This document shows positions 1 through 13,400 of a DNA stretch of 64,000 nt, piece by piece. Origin of the DNA: Rachycentron canadum (taxonomy: Eukaryota; Chordata; Actinopteri; Carangiformes; Rachycentridae); assembly GCA_038496675.1 (NCBI GenBank), contig CM076650.1:26598564-26662563 (forward strand), written 5' to 3'. The notes beneath the pieces were generated by a model. It made no database searches, was not told where the DNA came from, and saw nothing but the letters and a program-made list of their open reading frames with translations. The first letter of the stretch is position 1. Every line of letters starts with the position of its first letter. The translations under genes and the position numbers were made by a program.

Positions 1-550
1 TTAAAAACAGGTCTAAATTGTCTTGCTATGTTAAAATTCTGCTCATAGCAGTATCTAGTATGTGTTCACTCACTCTATCCTCTTGCATTTTTGCTATTTG
101 GATTACTAAAGTCAACTCATCAACACATTTAATAATCTAAACAGTCAAGTTCTGCTTTGAAAATGGCTTAAAATACTCTAAAGCTGCTATGAAACATGCA
201 GAAAAACACGGATATGGTCCTTGAATTTTTATGTTTGCTCGTCACTTATTGCCAAGGGTCAAGGGTTTTGGAACTGAAAATTTTCCCAGTATGCAGTATG
301 CCAGTCTATCACCTGTATATTCTCTCTAATTTAGGCTGTTAGTGGAGAAATCAAGGTCCCATTAACAGGGAATCAACAGTAACCTCCACACAGGAGCTGA
401 GTTTCAAACCTGTGGTCTATATAGACTATTTTCTAAAGGAGAGGCCTGACATTTGAGTTACAACTGTAACTTGTGTTCATTAACTACTGAACAATAATTA
501 CAAAAAAAATGTAATATAAAATGATCATTTTGCTCCAATAATTAATAAGG
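1..550 (-). other. Probable slc43a1 3' UTR and downstream flank
   Basis: AT-rich sequence directly after the slc43a1 stop codon (551-553). No other coding exon is seen. A possible minus-strand ATTAAA poly(A) hexamer is at 128-133, but nothing confirms its use. Confidence 0.4.
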
Positions 551-1072
551 TTAAACACCATGCCCATTTGGTGTGTATCCATTAGCTGCATGTCCATTGG
601 CTTGGCTCTTTGTGGTTTCACTAATTGATTGGTTTAGAGGAATGTTCTCCTTGTCTTGGCTAGCAGCCAGCCTATCACGTGCTGCCTTTGCCTTAATCAA
701 GTTCCTACAGTGATAGAACAGGTAGCCTGGCAACAGGAAACCAGCCAGGGAGAAGATGAGCAGCCCCAGATTGATCTGTTGTAAAGAGAAACATTTCAGT
801 GTATTTACATACATACTGACTTTGTTCTGATTGTGAATTGTGGCTTACTCAGTGTGTGTGTGTGTGTTTGCGTGTGCTCTACCCAGTAAGGATCTCCACC
901 GAAGTGTCCCACCATTAATATGAACAGTGGCTGTTGGAGCAAAGCGAAAGCAGCGCTGATCATTGACTGCATGCCTGTCAGTGTCCCAAAGTGGTTGGCT
1001 GGATATCTGGAGTGGCAGGATGAAAGACAGTTAGTATGTGTATGTGTATATATATAAGTGTGTATATATATG

Positions 1073-1127
<55 letters not shown>

Positions 1128-4100
1128 TTATAAGTTCTATTCCACCCTTAGATGTGTTGTTTTATCAATGCTATAATGACCATATATAATTATTTATTAG
1201 AATACAAACAGAAAATACAGGAAATGTGTAGCAGGATTAGAAAACAGGAAAAAAAAAACAGCTTCTAAAGTGCCAAGTACTCAGTGTGACCTCCCCGTAC
1301 AAGCGAGCAACAGCAGGAACCTGGTTCTTAAACCTGAATGGAATGGAGCCTGAATTAATGTCATTGTTAACACCTGTATTTGTTTTTGACTATTTCATGT
1401 CAACATGATGCTGTGAAAAAGGTCCATTACAGCAGGTTTGAACAGGACATGATGGAACTTTACAGACACATGTTGATGAGGTTAACTCAGTGGAAGCTGC
1501 TAATATGTATCAGACCAACTTTCAGTCACATCATTCAAAATGACAAAGATCACAGAATCTGACAGACAGAAAATCATCATTTAGCATCATCAAGTTCACT
1601 CTCAAAGGGAAATCAGCAAACAGACTGGATACTCAAGATGTGGTGTTCATGCTGTTATAAAGTTCTAAAATTTTAGGAAATCAGGAGAAGTCAAGGACAA
1701 AAAAGGGAATATATATATATATATATAGTCCTTATATGTTACATTACAGTCAACAACGCAGTCACCACCCTCAGCCACACCCACTTGGACCCACGATCCA
1801 ACCATGAACTGGTTTTTCTGAGTATTTATCTGAAGTCTGCTCTATTTTTATTTGATCACTCAAAAAACAGCCACCAAAGTCAGCCAATTGACTGTAACCT
1901 GTTGTTACTACAGCTCCAGAGCTCAGCCTGAGAGAAAAACTACACTGCGATGGTTTTTGGTTCTTAAAACCACAAATCTTCTTCTTGTAGTCATATTCCT
2001 GATGATCTGATGAATAGAGGTCTTTTTTTTAAGCTCCATTATAGTCTTTAACAAACATAAAGACTTTTGTTTGACTCATTTGAGAGTGCTGAGAATGAAT
2101 AAACAGTATACCAAAATGAGGAGCTGAAAGACACTAAAAAGTTGACAGGAGGTCCAGAGTCAGTCTTCGTCAGTCTCTCACATCAAACCACACTATTAAT
2201 TTCAGATCCTTTGTTACTCACACAGCCGCATAGAGGCCTCCACAGCAGGAGTGGATAAATCCCCTCACTATAGTGTGTAGAACAAAGGACACCACCTGAT
2301 AAAGAAAGACACAACAAGTGTCACAAAGAGTCACCAATGATCATCATACGTGTCACTGTGTGTTTCTTTATTGATTTTTGTGTCTGTATATTCACATGCA
2401 CTGGTCTTCATGCTGAATTCACACACTTTGATCTTCGCATTTCTGTGCAGTATTTTTCTAACCTGGAGGAGCAAGTTGTCAATCAAGGAAACTATTCCAA
2501 AGGTGACCAATAGGAGGTTGGTGAAGATGAAAGCTCTCATGGCATTGGTCAGTTTCTGGACCTTTCTGTCTCTCTTTGGGGGATCTGATTGGCTGAAGGG
2601 GGACAAATGTCAAACATCAAGGAGGTATAATGCTAAGAAAGAGGTATGAATATTATAGAGTCCCAGAGGCTGGAGTATGACAGTGTGCTGTTATCATGAG
2701 GACTGGATTGGCTCTCATCAGGTCCAGTGTGGACACAAACCAGTAACTCTTTCAGTGTAGTATTTAGGTTCAAGATCTTACCTCTACAGCGAACATCATG
2801 CTGGCCGCTGTACAACAATGTATAAATATAGCAACACAAACCTAAAGAGAAGCTAATGAACCCTGTTGGTACCTTTTCTCTGTTTGTGTGTTTGCATTTT
2901 CCTCCTCACACTCCTTCATTCTCCAATCCATGATGTAGCCAATCAAAGGACAAGTCAGTAGACACAGCAGCTGCATCGTACCAAATATAGATGAGTAAAA
3001 ACCAACTGGGGAGGACAAGCAGAAACAAAGTGAAGTTAGTGGAAGCAAATAAAGAGCGGAAGACATCCAGGACTTCTGAGTCCAGTCCCAGTGGCAGGCC
3101 CAATCCCACAGAGCATCTTGACTCTTACCTTGTTCCTTCACCTCCTTCTGCAGCTCTTCAGAAGCTGTGGAAGAAAAAAGCAGCAGGTGAGGGATCCACA
3201 CAAGTCCTTGAATACACATCCCAATGTCATGTTTGAATGTAGTACACAACATCAGAGACACTCTGAGAAACAGCTTTTCTCCTCATGGACGACAAAGGAA
3301 ATTTGATAGTGTTGAAATCCAGAGCTCTCGTTATGGTTTTAATACTTAAATTTAAAAAAAAAATAAACCATGGAAGTTATTATTCTTACGGTTGGGATTG
3401 CCATGGGTGACCAGAAACTCCAGCATCTTGTTCATGGCACCCATGAAGAAGATCAGCCTCAGCTGGGTCATTGCCATGGTGATGAGACTCCACAGGAAGA
3501 TGGGAGAGCACACAGAATGACAGAGTGGCACTGAGTCTGAGGAAAGAGAGAGATAGAGAGAGAGTATGTGAGAGACAGACTGTAAAGAAATATGGACGTA
3601 GCCTCTGTGACGTCACCCACAGGTTTCTGAAGAGTGGTTTTGAAGCTCAGAGAGAGCTGCTCCATCATCACCACCTTGGCAGTGTGTGACTCTGCCCCAG
3701 GTAGTAGTAGTTACAAATAGCCAATCCAATAATGAACAAAGAGGTGGAGCTGAGACTTTGATGCATACTGGTTTTACAACTGTGGCCAGCATACACTCCC
3801 ATTGCCATCATTAGGACCAAGGCTAATCCAAGGCTAAATAATTTGCTGACTAAGCATCTAGTTAATGAGCTAAGATAACAAGCCAGGTATGGTGAGCACA
3901 GACACTAGTACATGATTGTTGCATGTTAACATATGAATAACTAAAGTTTTATTCAGTTATGGATAATTTTAAGCCTGAATAAAATTTGGAGATGTAAGTG
4001 TATGGGGACTGACAGCTTTTGGCTCTTCAGTGTTAGCTCAGTAAAAGTTGTAGTTCAGGTGGTGAACTTCTCTGTTACTCACACAGTTTCCAGAGACTCA

Positions 4101-7100
4101 GACAATTCAACCAAGATGTTAGAATCCATTAGAAGTTTCCAGAAAAGTTTCCAAAAAGGTTTGTTCAGCTTCTCTTTTATTTGTCATTTTTTCCCTGTAA
4201 GACCTGGATTTACACCTGGACTGTTATATTTTTACTGTGCAAACCTTTAGAGGTTAATGAAGACAACTGAGCTAAGTCCTAATGTGAATCTGTATTCATT
4301 GTGTTGTTGTTCACAAGCAGCAGAACCAGGAAACAATTTGAAACCATGTTCAAACTCAAAGCCCATTTCCAAGCCTCATCTGTTTTTTTCTCTTCATTCA
4401 CTGAAACGTCATCTTCGGCAGCCTTCATTCTGCCAAATACCAAAATGTCATCACCTAGGTTGATACTTCGACGACGCCATGAACAGCTTGTTGAATGGCC
4501 ATTTAGAACAAGGCTGCAGCAGAGGAAACTCCACAGCTCAGTCTCCTGTAACATCACTCTCCACAAGTGGACAATGTTGTGATATGTTGACATCTCTAAT
4601 TCAATTGGTTAGTGATGGAGAGAGCCACTCAGCGCTATTGTGTATGAATCTGTAAAAACTCCTGTACATGTTCTCTGAGGAGAAGAATTAGATCTTGATT
4701 GTAAAAGCGGATAAAAAGTCAAAAAGGAGTGAAATTCTTTAACTCCTGCTCTCTTTGGATTAGCAGTTACATATACACTACTCAGCCTTAACACGGTGAC
4801 CACCTGCCTTTTACCGCCAAAACAGCCCTCACCCACCAAGGCCTGGACTCCACTCTGAAGGTGAGTTTTTTCAGCAGTTTGAGCATATCTTCTGTTGGAT
4901 CAAACCACTCGGTCCAGCCTTCACTCCCCTCCACCATCAATGAGCCTTGACCCCTGACCCTGTCTGTGGTCCAGTGGTTCTCCCTCCTTGGACCACTTCT
5001 GGTTGGTCCTGACCACTGCAGCCCAGGAACATCCCACAGAGCTGCAGTGTTGGAGAAGCTCTGACTCAGTCGTCACATCACAGTTTGGTCAAAGTCAAAG
5101 TTGCTCACATCCTCACACTTGACCATTTTTTCCTGCTTCAACACATCAACTTATGAAGAAGTTGTGTGATTGAACAATCAGTCTGTTGTTGACCCTGTGT
5201 CACACTGTTTTCAGGGGATCCCCCAAAGCAGGAGGCTAACTCTGCTCCAGAGTAGGGCCAGAGATCACTGGGCTTAGGTTGGCATGAACCCAGCAGGAGC
5301 TGTTAGTACAGTGTGGAGAGCATACTGGTGCTAAATGCTGTTCACAGGCTTCAACACTATGATCAGAAAGAAATAGATGAAAACCTCCACATTTGTTGTT
5401 TATAAAAACACAAATGTAACATTAACATACTCCTTACTCTGAGATGTGCTTTGTGGATCAGTCTGCTCGTGTTCAGACATCTTGGATCCCATTGTGTCCT
5501 CCATGGTGGTCACATGAGTGATGCACCTGTCTCCAGTCATCTTGTCTTCTGTCACATGCCCACTGACCTTCACCTTTTTACTGTCAACAGAGAGAAAGAG
5601 ATTTCAGTCATCAGACATGGTGACAGAAAGGGGAGGGAAAGAATGATCTACCTGTCACCTGTTGTGTTGTGTTGTATTTGCAATGACTCAATGTCTACTT
5701 TCAAAGTCATGGAGTGTCCAACATGGAAAACAGACAAATCCTTCTGCTTGTTAGATTTGAGCAGTGGCTTCAGAGAGGATCCAGATGTTGTAGATGCTAT
5801 TGTAAATGGGTAAAAATAAGTCTAGAACATCTGAGTCTAGACTGAAACCAACTGAGACTAGACTGAAACCAGCTGAGTGTAGACTTAAAATGGCTAAGAC
5901 TAGACTGGAACCAGCTGAGATTAGACTGAAACAAACTGAGACTAGACTGAAACCACCTGAGACTAGACTGAAACCAGCTAAGACAAGACTGAATTCAACT
6001 GACTCTAGACTGACACCACCTAAGACTAGACTGTGACCACCTGACACCAGACCGAATTCAGCTGAGACTAGACTGGTTCTAGCTGAGACTAGACTGAAAC
6101 CAGCTCAGACTAGATTTAAAATGGCGGAGACTAGACTGAATCCATCTAAGACTAAATTGAAACCAACTGAGACTAGACTGAATCCATCTAAGACTTAACT
6201 GAAACCAACTGAGACAAGACTGAATTAAACGGACTCTAGACTGAAACCAGCTTAGACTAGACTAGACTGAAACAAACTGAGTTTAGACTGAATCCCACTG
6301 AAATGAGACTAAATTTATATTAGACTAGACTGAATCCCGCTGAAACTAGACTGAAACCATCTGAGACTAGACTGAATCCATCTGATATTAGGCTGAATCC
6401 AGCTGAGACAAGACTGAAATCAGATGAGACTAGACTGTGACCAGCTGAGACTACACTGAAACAAATTGAGTCTAGACTGAATCCCGCTGAAACTAGACTG
6501 AAACCATCTGAGACTCGACTGAAACCAGCTGAGACTAGACTGAAACCACCTGAGACTAGATTGAAACCAGCTGAGACTAGACTAAAACAAATTGAGTCTT
6601 GACTGAAACCAATTGAGTCTACACTGGAACCAACTGAGACTAAACTGAAACCAACTGAGACTAGACTGAATCCATCTAAGACTAAACTGAAACCAACTGA
6701 GACGAGACTGAATTCAACTGACTCTAGACTGAAACCAGCTTAGACTAGACTAGTCTGAAACAAACTGAGTTTAGACTGAATCCCACTGAAATGAGACTAA
6801 ATTTATCTTAGACTAGACTGAATCCCGCTGAAACTAGACTGAAACCATCTGAGACTAGACTGAAACCATCTGATATTAGACTGAATCCAGCTGAGACTAG
6901 ACTGAAATCAGCTGAGACTAGACTGAAACCAGCTGATATTAGGTTAAAAGAAACTGAATCTAGACAGAAACCAGCTGAGTCTAGACTGAAACTGACTGAG
7001 ACGAGACTGAAACCATCTGAGACAAGACTGAATTCAACTGACTCTAGACTGACACCACCTGAGGCTAGACTGTGACCACCTGACACCAGACCGAATTCAG

Positions 7101-9823
7101 CTGAGACTAGACTGAATCCGTCTGATATTAGTCTGAATCCAGCTGAGACTAGACTGAAACCAGCTGAGACTAGACTGAAACCAGCTGAGACTAGACGGAA
7201 ACCAGATTATATTAGACTGAAACAAGCTGAGACTAGACTGAAACCATCTGATATAGGTTAAAAGAAACTGAATCTAGACAGAAACCAGCTGAGTCTAGAT
7301 TTAAAATGGCTGAGACTAGACTGAAACCAGCTGAGACTAGACTGAAACCAGCTGCGACTAGACGGAAACCAGATTATATTAGACTGAATCCCACTGAAAC
7401 TAGACTAAAACCATCTGAGACTAGACTGAATCCATCTGATATTAGGCTGAATCCAGCTGAGACAAGACTGAAATCAGCTGAGACTAGACTGAAACCAACT
7501 GACTCTAGACTGAAACCAGCTGAGACTAGACTGAATCCCGCTGAAACTAGACTGAAACAAACTGAGACTAGATTGAATCCAACTCAGACAAGACTGAAAC
7601 CAGCTGAATCTAGATTGAAATCAACTGAGACAAGACTGAATTAAACTGACTCTAGACTGACACCACCAGACTGTGACCACCTGACACCAGACCAAATTCA
7701 GCTGAGACTAGACTGAAACCATCTGAGACTAAACTGGTTCCAGCTGAGACTAGACAGAATTCAGCTGAGACTAGACTGAATCCATCTGATATTAGACTAA
7801 AACCATCTGAGACGAGACTGTAACCATCTGAGACTAGACTGAAACCAGCTAAGACAAGACTGAATTCAACTGACTCTAGACTGACGCCAGCTGAGACTAG
7901 ACTGTGACCACCTGACACTTGATGGAATTCAGCGGAGACTAGAGTGAATCCATCTGATATTAGGCTGAATCCAGCTGAGACTAGACTGAAACCATCTGAG
8001 ACTAGACTGAAATCAACTGAGTCTAGACTGAAACCATCTGAGACTAGAATGAATCCATCTGATATTAGGCTGAATCCAGCTGAGACTAGACTGAAACCAG
8101 CTGAGTCTATACTGAAACCAGCTGAGAGTAGACTGAAATCAACTGAGACGAGATGGAAATCAACTGAGATTAGACTGGAACCATTTGAGACTAGACTGGA
8201 ACCATCTGAGACTACACTGAAACCAACTGAGTCTACACTGAATCCCGCTGAAACTAGACTGAATTCAGCTGAGACTAGACTGTGAAGAGCTGACACTAGA
8301 CTGAAACCAGCTGAGTCTAGACTGAAACCCGCTGAGACTAGACTGAAACCAAGTCTACATTGAAACCAGCTCAGACTAGACTGAAACAAACTGAGTTTAG
8401 ACTGAATCCCACTGAAACGAGACTGAAACCATCTGAGACTAGACTGAATCCATCTGATATTTGACTGAAACCAGCTGAAACTAGACTGAAACCAGCTGAG
8501 ACTAGACTGAAATCAGCTGAGACTTGACTGAAACCAGCTGAGACTAGACTGAAACTATCTGATATTAGGCTAAAAGAAACTGAGTCTAGACTGAATCCAG
8601 CTGAGACTACACTGAAACCATCTGAGACTAGACTGAATCCAGCTAAGACTAGACTGAATCCATATGATATTAGACTGAAACCAGCTGAGACTAGACTGAA
8701 ATCAGCTGAGACTAGACTGAATCCAGCTAAGACTAGACTGAATCCATATGATATTAGGCTGAAACCAACTGAGACTAGACTGAAATCAGATGAGATTCGA
8801 CTGAAACCAGCTGAGGATAGACTGACACCACCTGAGAATAGACTGTGACCAGCTGGCACTAGACTGAAAATGGACTAGACTAAATCTATCTGATATTAGA
8901 CTAAATACAGCTGAGACAAGATTGCATCCATCTGATATTAGACTGAATACAGCTGATTCTAGACTGAAACCATCTTAGACTAGACTGAAATAGTCTGAGA
9001 CTAGACTGGAACCAGCTGAAATATATTTGTATTTGATTATTTGTGCTTTAATGTGGACACTTATTGTGACTACAAGATGTCCAGCGCACTGACATGTATC
9101 TGATGTCCTCGGGAGCAGGAAAGGACTCAGCGGGCCAGTTCAAGAAGCAGTTGAGGAAGACCATGCAGGCCATCCCAGACCACACCCACATGATGATGCA
9201 GAATGACACACCAAGGTCATAGATGACCTGGAGTAGGTAGACGGGAAGGAGAGGAGGGTTTGGTTTAGGAGAGAGAGACATAAAAGATGAATGAGGTAGG
9301 GATGAACAGGAAGGAAAATATTTTGTGATCATTGAACTGCTGCTTAAATGTGAAATCCCACTGCAGTTTATTCCTCTCTGCCAATTCCTCCCCTTCCTCT
9401 GTCTCCCTTTGCTCTTCTTTCTTTCCTTCTTTAGTTCATATACTTCTTTCACTCTTTGTACTGTTTACTTTGTACTTTGTTTAATCACAAACAATAACAT
9501 TTCAGAATATAATAAACAAAACAAAAGACAATGTAATAAACTTAACATAATATAATATAATATAATGGACATAGTATAATGTATGAAACATAATAAAATC
9601 AACATAATTTCTTGTAATAAACTGAACATAATATCAGGTAAAAAAAAAAAGATTTAATTAAATTAAATAAATTTTAAATTTGGCAAAATGTTTCGTATTC
9701 AGATTCAACATTGACACAACTACAAGTAACTGCATTAAGGTAATAATAACAATGCTAAATTATGTCTGATGATAATGTTATATACACACTTATATGTATG
9801 TATGTGTGCATGTGTGTGTATGT

Positions 9824-9854
<31 letters not shown>

Positions 9855-10264
9855 CACCTTGACTCCAGGGAAGGTGACGGCTGAGGAAGCATAGGAGCCA
9901 ATCATCAGGGAGAGGATGGTCAATCGAACATTTCCAAACATGTTTGGCAGCTGGAGAAGAGAGAGAGAAAAAATGAAGAAAACTTCCATCTCATCAGTTG
10001 AACCAATGAAGCACATTACCATCTCCGTCAGAAGTGGTTGGAAAACACAGTGAAAACACACAGATTCAGTGTAGGAAGTGTCCGTTTCATTTCAACAACA
10101 TCATACTACATAAATAATAACAATAATTAACCACAGGTCACAGAAGAATTGAACCAGCAGGTGGTGCTGTGTATACAAGGGTACAAGCTTTTCAGCTGAG
10201 GGCTGGAGAAAGACAAACACACAATCTCTCTTACACACACACATGCACACACACTCACATTTAC

Positions 10265-10299
<35 letters not shown>

Positions 10300-10400
10300 A
10301 ACACACACACACACTCACACATCAGCCAAGTATCTGTCCTGACAACTTGGTGTGTTTGTGTATGTGAACATTTTGTAGCCATGCAGATGGTGAGTGTGGA

Positions 10401-10482
<82 letters not shown>

Positions 10483-13400
10483 ACTAACTTTAGATGCATC
10501 TGGAGCTCTGCCAGTCACAGAGCTCAGTGCACGTGGATCTGTTCACAGCTGCTCAGTTTAAAGTCACTGCTCAGATCATTTGACGACTGTTCAGTACTGG
10601 TACTGGTACTGTGAGCTGGGGTCATGACAGAAGCATCAGCTGTGTTGTTTGAAGGGGTTAATGTGTGTGCTGCCTGTTTCCCTTTTCACCCTGTGTGTGA
10701 ACTCAAAGTGTCTCCTCTGACAAAATTGCATTTACTCAAACAGTTTCTGTCAAACATTGCGTCAGAGATTCTGGTCATGTGACTTTGTTCCTATTGGGCC
10801 ATCTGTTGATCTGCCCAGTCTGTTTCATTCAGCCAATATTAGTCTTTAATAAACAACATGTCTGACCTATCTACTGGTGATGGAGGTGTTGTGATTAATT
10901 AGTTACTGTTCTGTTTCCATAGTTTTAGGGAGTAAATGTCACCTGAACTGACTCAGTGAGACATTTTGATCTGACTTTAGTGGGAAAATAACTGCAGTGG
11001 AACCTTTCAGGGAAACCTGGGTAAAGGTTTGTTGTTGGGTCCTGAACTCACATCTCCCAACCTGTGTGCTTTGTGTATTTACCATGCAGCCTTCAAGTGT
11101 CAATCAAACACACACAGTTTACGCTGCTCCCAGGTTCACTGTGCATCACTTAGTATCTGATGTTACATGTGGCACAATGAAAACCTCTAAGTCCTAAAAA
11201 AATTGGCTTTGACAACAGACATGATCCAGGACAAGACATTAGTTCATATTGTACTTAAGTGCAAATTCAATCACAATGTCAAAATACAATTGACACAAAT
11301 CAACCAGAGCCTTTTGGGCCATAAAGCACAGTTGGCTTTATAAGTGATAGTTGTGGTGTGGTTGTGTCAGGCACTGATTTAATAGTGTGTTACTACAGTA
11401 GATTCAGTCTAGAGAAGTAGCAGCAGATGAGTGATGATGCTGCTGTGGATGAGGTCACCTCTAAAAAGCTTTTTCACCCACTTAAAAAAGCTAATATCAG
11501 CTGAAGTGTTACTTATTCAGAATATTTTAACCACTTTATCTGTTGTCAAACAGACCTTTACTTTGGAGCTACATTTCTCCACCACTGAACTACTCTGACT
11601 CAAACTGCTGATCTGAACTCTTGCTTGACTGGATCAACAGCAGAGGTCATTTCACGTGAGGCCTCAATTTGTGGTGATATGGACTGACAGCAACACTGAA
11701 AAGCTGAACCATAACTGACTCTTAGTTGTAAAATTGTTCAATGACAGAAATATTTGGCGATATTTGGCCATATACATAATAATTATGCAATGTATGGATG
11801 TTGATTATGTCCCTCAGTCCATCATTGACAAAAATGCCACAAATCCACCTCGGTCTCGAGCTGTGTCTCCATTTAGAAGTCTCCTCCTTCAGAAGCTGCA
11901 GTTGAGGAGGACTGTATCACAGACTGTCCCATTTCAAAGGCTCCTTCAGGTGTGGCCAAATCATCCTGGGTAACCTATCCCAAGATTCATTGCACATCAG
12001 CAATGACAGTTAAAACAAGACCAACAGAGAGCCTGGGGATAGTGATTCAACATTACAACTGATAAAACCAAGCCTCAACCTCTGGGTCTGAACCATGAAG
12101 CTAAACCCTGCAGTTCCTCTACAGTCCACTAGAGTCTGGTCCAGCAGTGAGTCAGTCCAGAGACTGTTGTTAGACCTGCAGTTCCTCTAAAGTCCACTAG
12201 AATCTGGTCCAGCAGTGAGTCAGTCCAGAGACTCTTGTTAGACCTGCAGTTCCTCTAAAGTCCACTAGAGTCTGGTCCAGCTGTGAGTCAGTCCAGAGAC
12301 TCCATGTTAACATCCTCCATGTTTCCAGCCTGGAACAGATACTGTTCTGGTCTCTGGAGATAATTTCCTCCTTCATGAGACTGAACAGGAGAATTTAAAG
12401 AACTCACCTTTAAGGGAGGTTAAAGTGATGGAGAATTGAGGGCGTGGCCTCTTTGAGTGACACACTCCACCTCTTTGTCCATATTTGAATTAGCTGGGAT
12501 TCAGAGGTGGAGTCAGGCTCTGCCAAGATGGCAGTAGTGGAGCAGCTCATGCTGAGCTTCAGAAACCTGTGGGTGATGTCTCAAAGACTACATCCATCTT
12601 TATAACAGTTTATGGGTTGTTTAACTAACCAAGCAGAGGCAAGAAGGAATCAGGCTGTGGTAGCTAAGAAGAAAACTACAGAGATGGATCAGGACTAATA
12701 TCAGACCTCTGACTCTCGCTCTCTCTCCTCAGTCATGTTTCTATGTCGTTGCAGCTTTGCCTCTACCTCTGTTTTTTCCATTCTTATCAGCCCATATGAC
12801 CACTGTTTACAAGGTAACACATAAGAACACAGACACACGCACACACACACATACACACACACACCAGACCAGGAACAGCCAAAATGACAATGTCAAGTGC
12901 AGGGCAAGGTCTACGTCAGGACGTGGGAGGGGGAGAGAGAGGGAGATGGGGTTGGTGGACGAACAGGGCTATGGGAGGGTGTGTTGACCACCCAGGTTCT
13001 TGATTGGCTGAGAGGCAGCAGCAGAATTTAGAACAAGGGGAACAGCATGTGCTGCTTTCCAAAATACACACACTCACACAGGAACATGTGCTTATAATCA
13101 CAGGGACACAACTCACAAAGCAGACACACAATGTGTTTGAAACACAAACACAGAAGTTGGTTGGTCAGCTGTTGTTCCACCACAAGAGCTTCAACCTTGT
13201 TCCTCCCTCATCTGTTGTGATGATGGTGAGCGTGTCGTCCTTTCGTGCCGTCAATGTGTCAGTGAAGTCATGATGGTCAGATCTTTGACTCATCTATGGA
13301 CTGTTTAAATCAAAACCAGCCACAGTAACATTCCTGTGGCCTCATCATTAGATCCAGTCATAGACTTAATGCTGTTAATGCTAAGGCTTACTTTAAGTTG

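Noticed and set aside
5806..8859. Long reading frames on both strands, such as 7652-8389 minus and 7944-8285 plus
   Set aside because: They are the 21-bp minisatellite read through. The unit length is a multiple of three, both strands are equally open, and the region is an intron of slc43a1.
9048..9093. Extension of the slc43a1 exon past 9094 to a TAA, giving a short protein
   Set aside because: A GTCAGT donor at 9093 fits the phase of the next exon (5580-5438), which carries the family's THVTTM loop. Read-through would truncate the transporter in mid-protein.
10101..10614. Frames of Thr-His or Cys-Val repeats over CA/GT tracts, here and at 20033, 50543 and 59167
   Set aside because: Pure dinucleotide repeats translated; no coding evidence.
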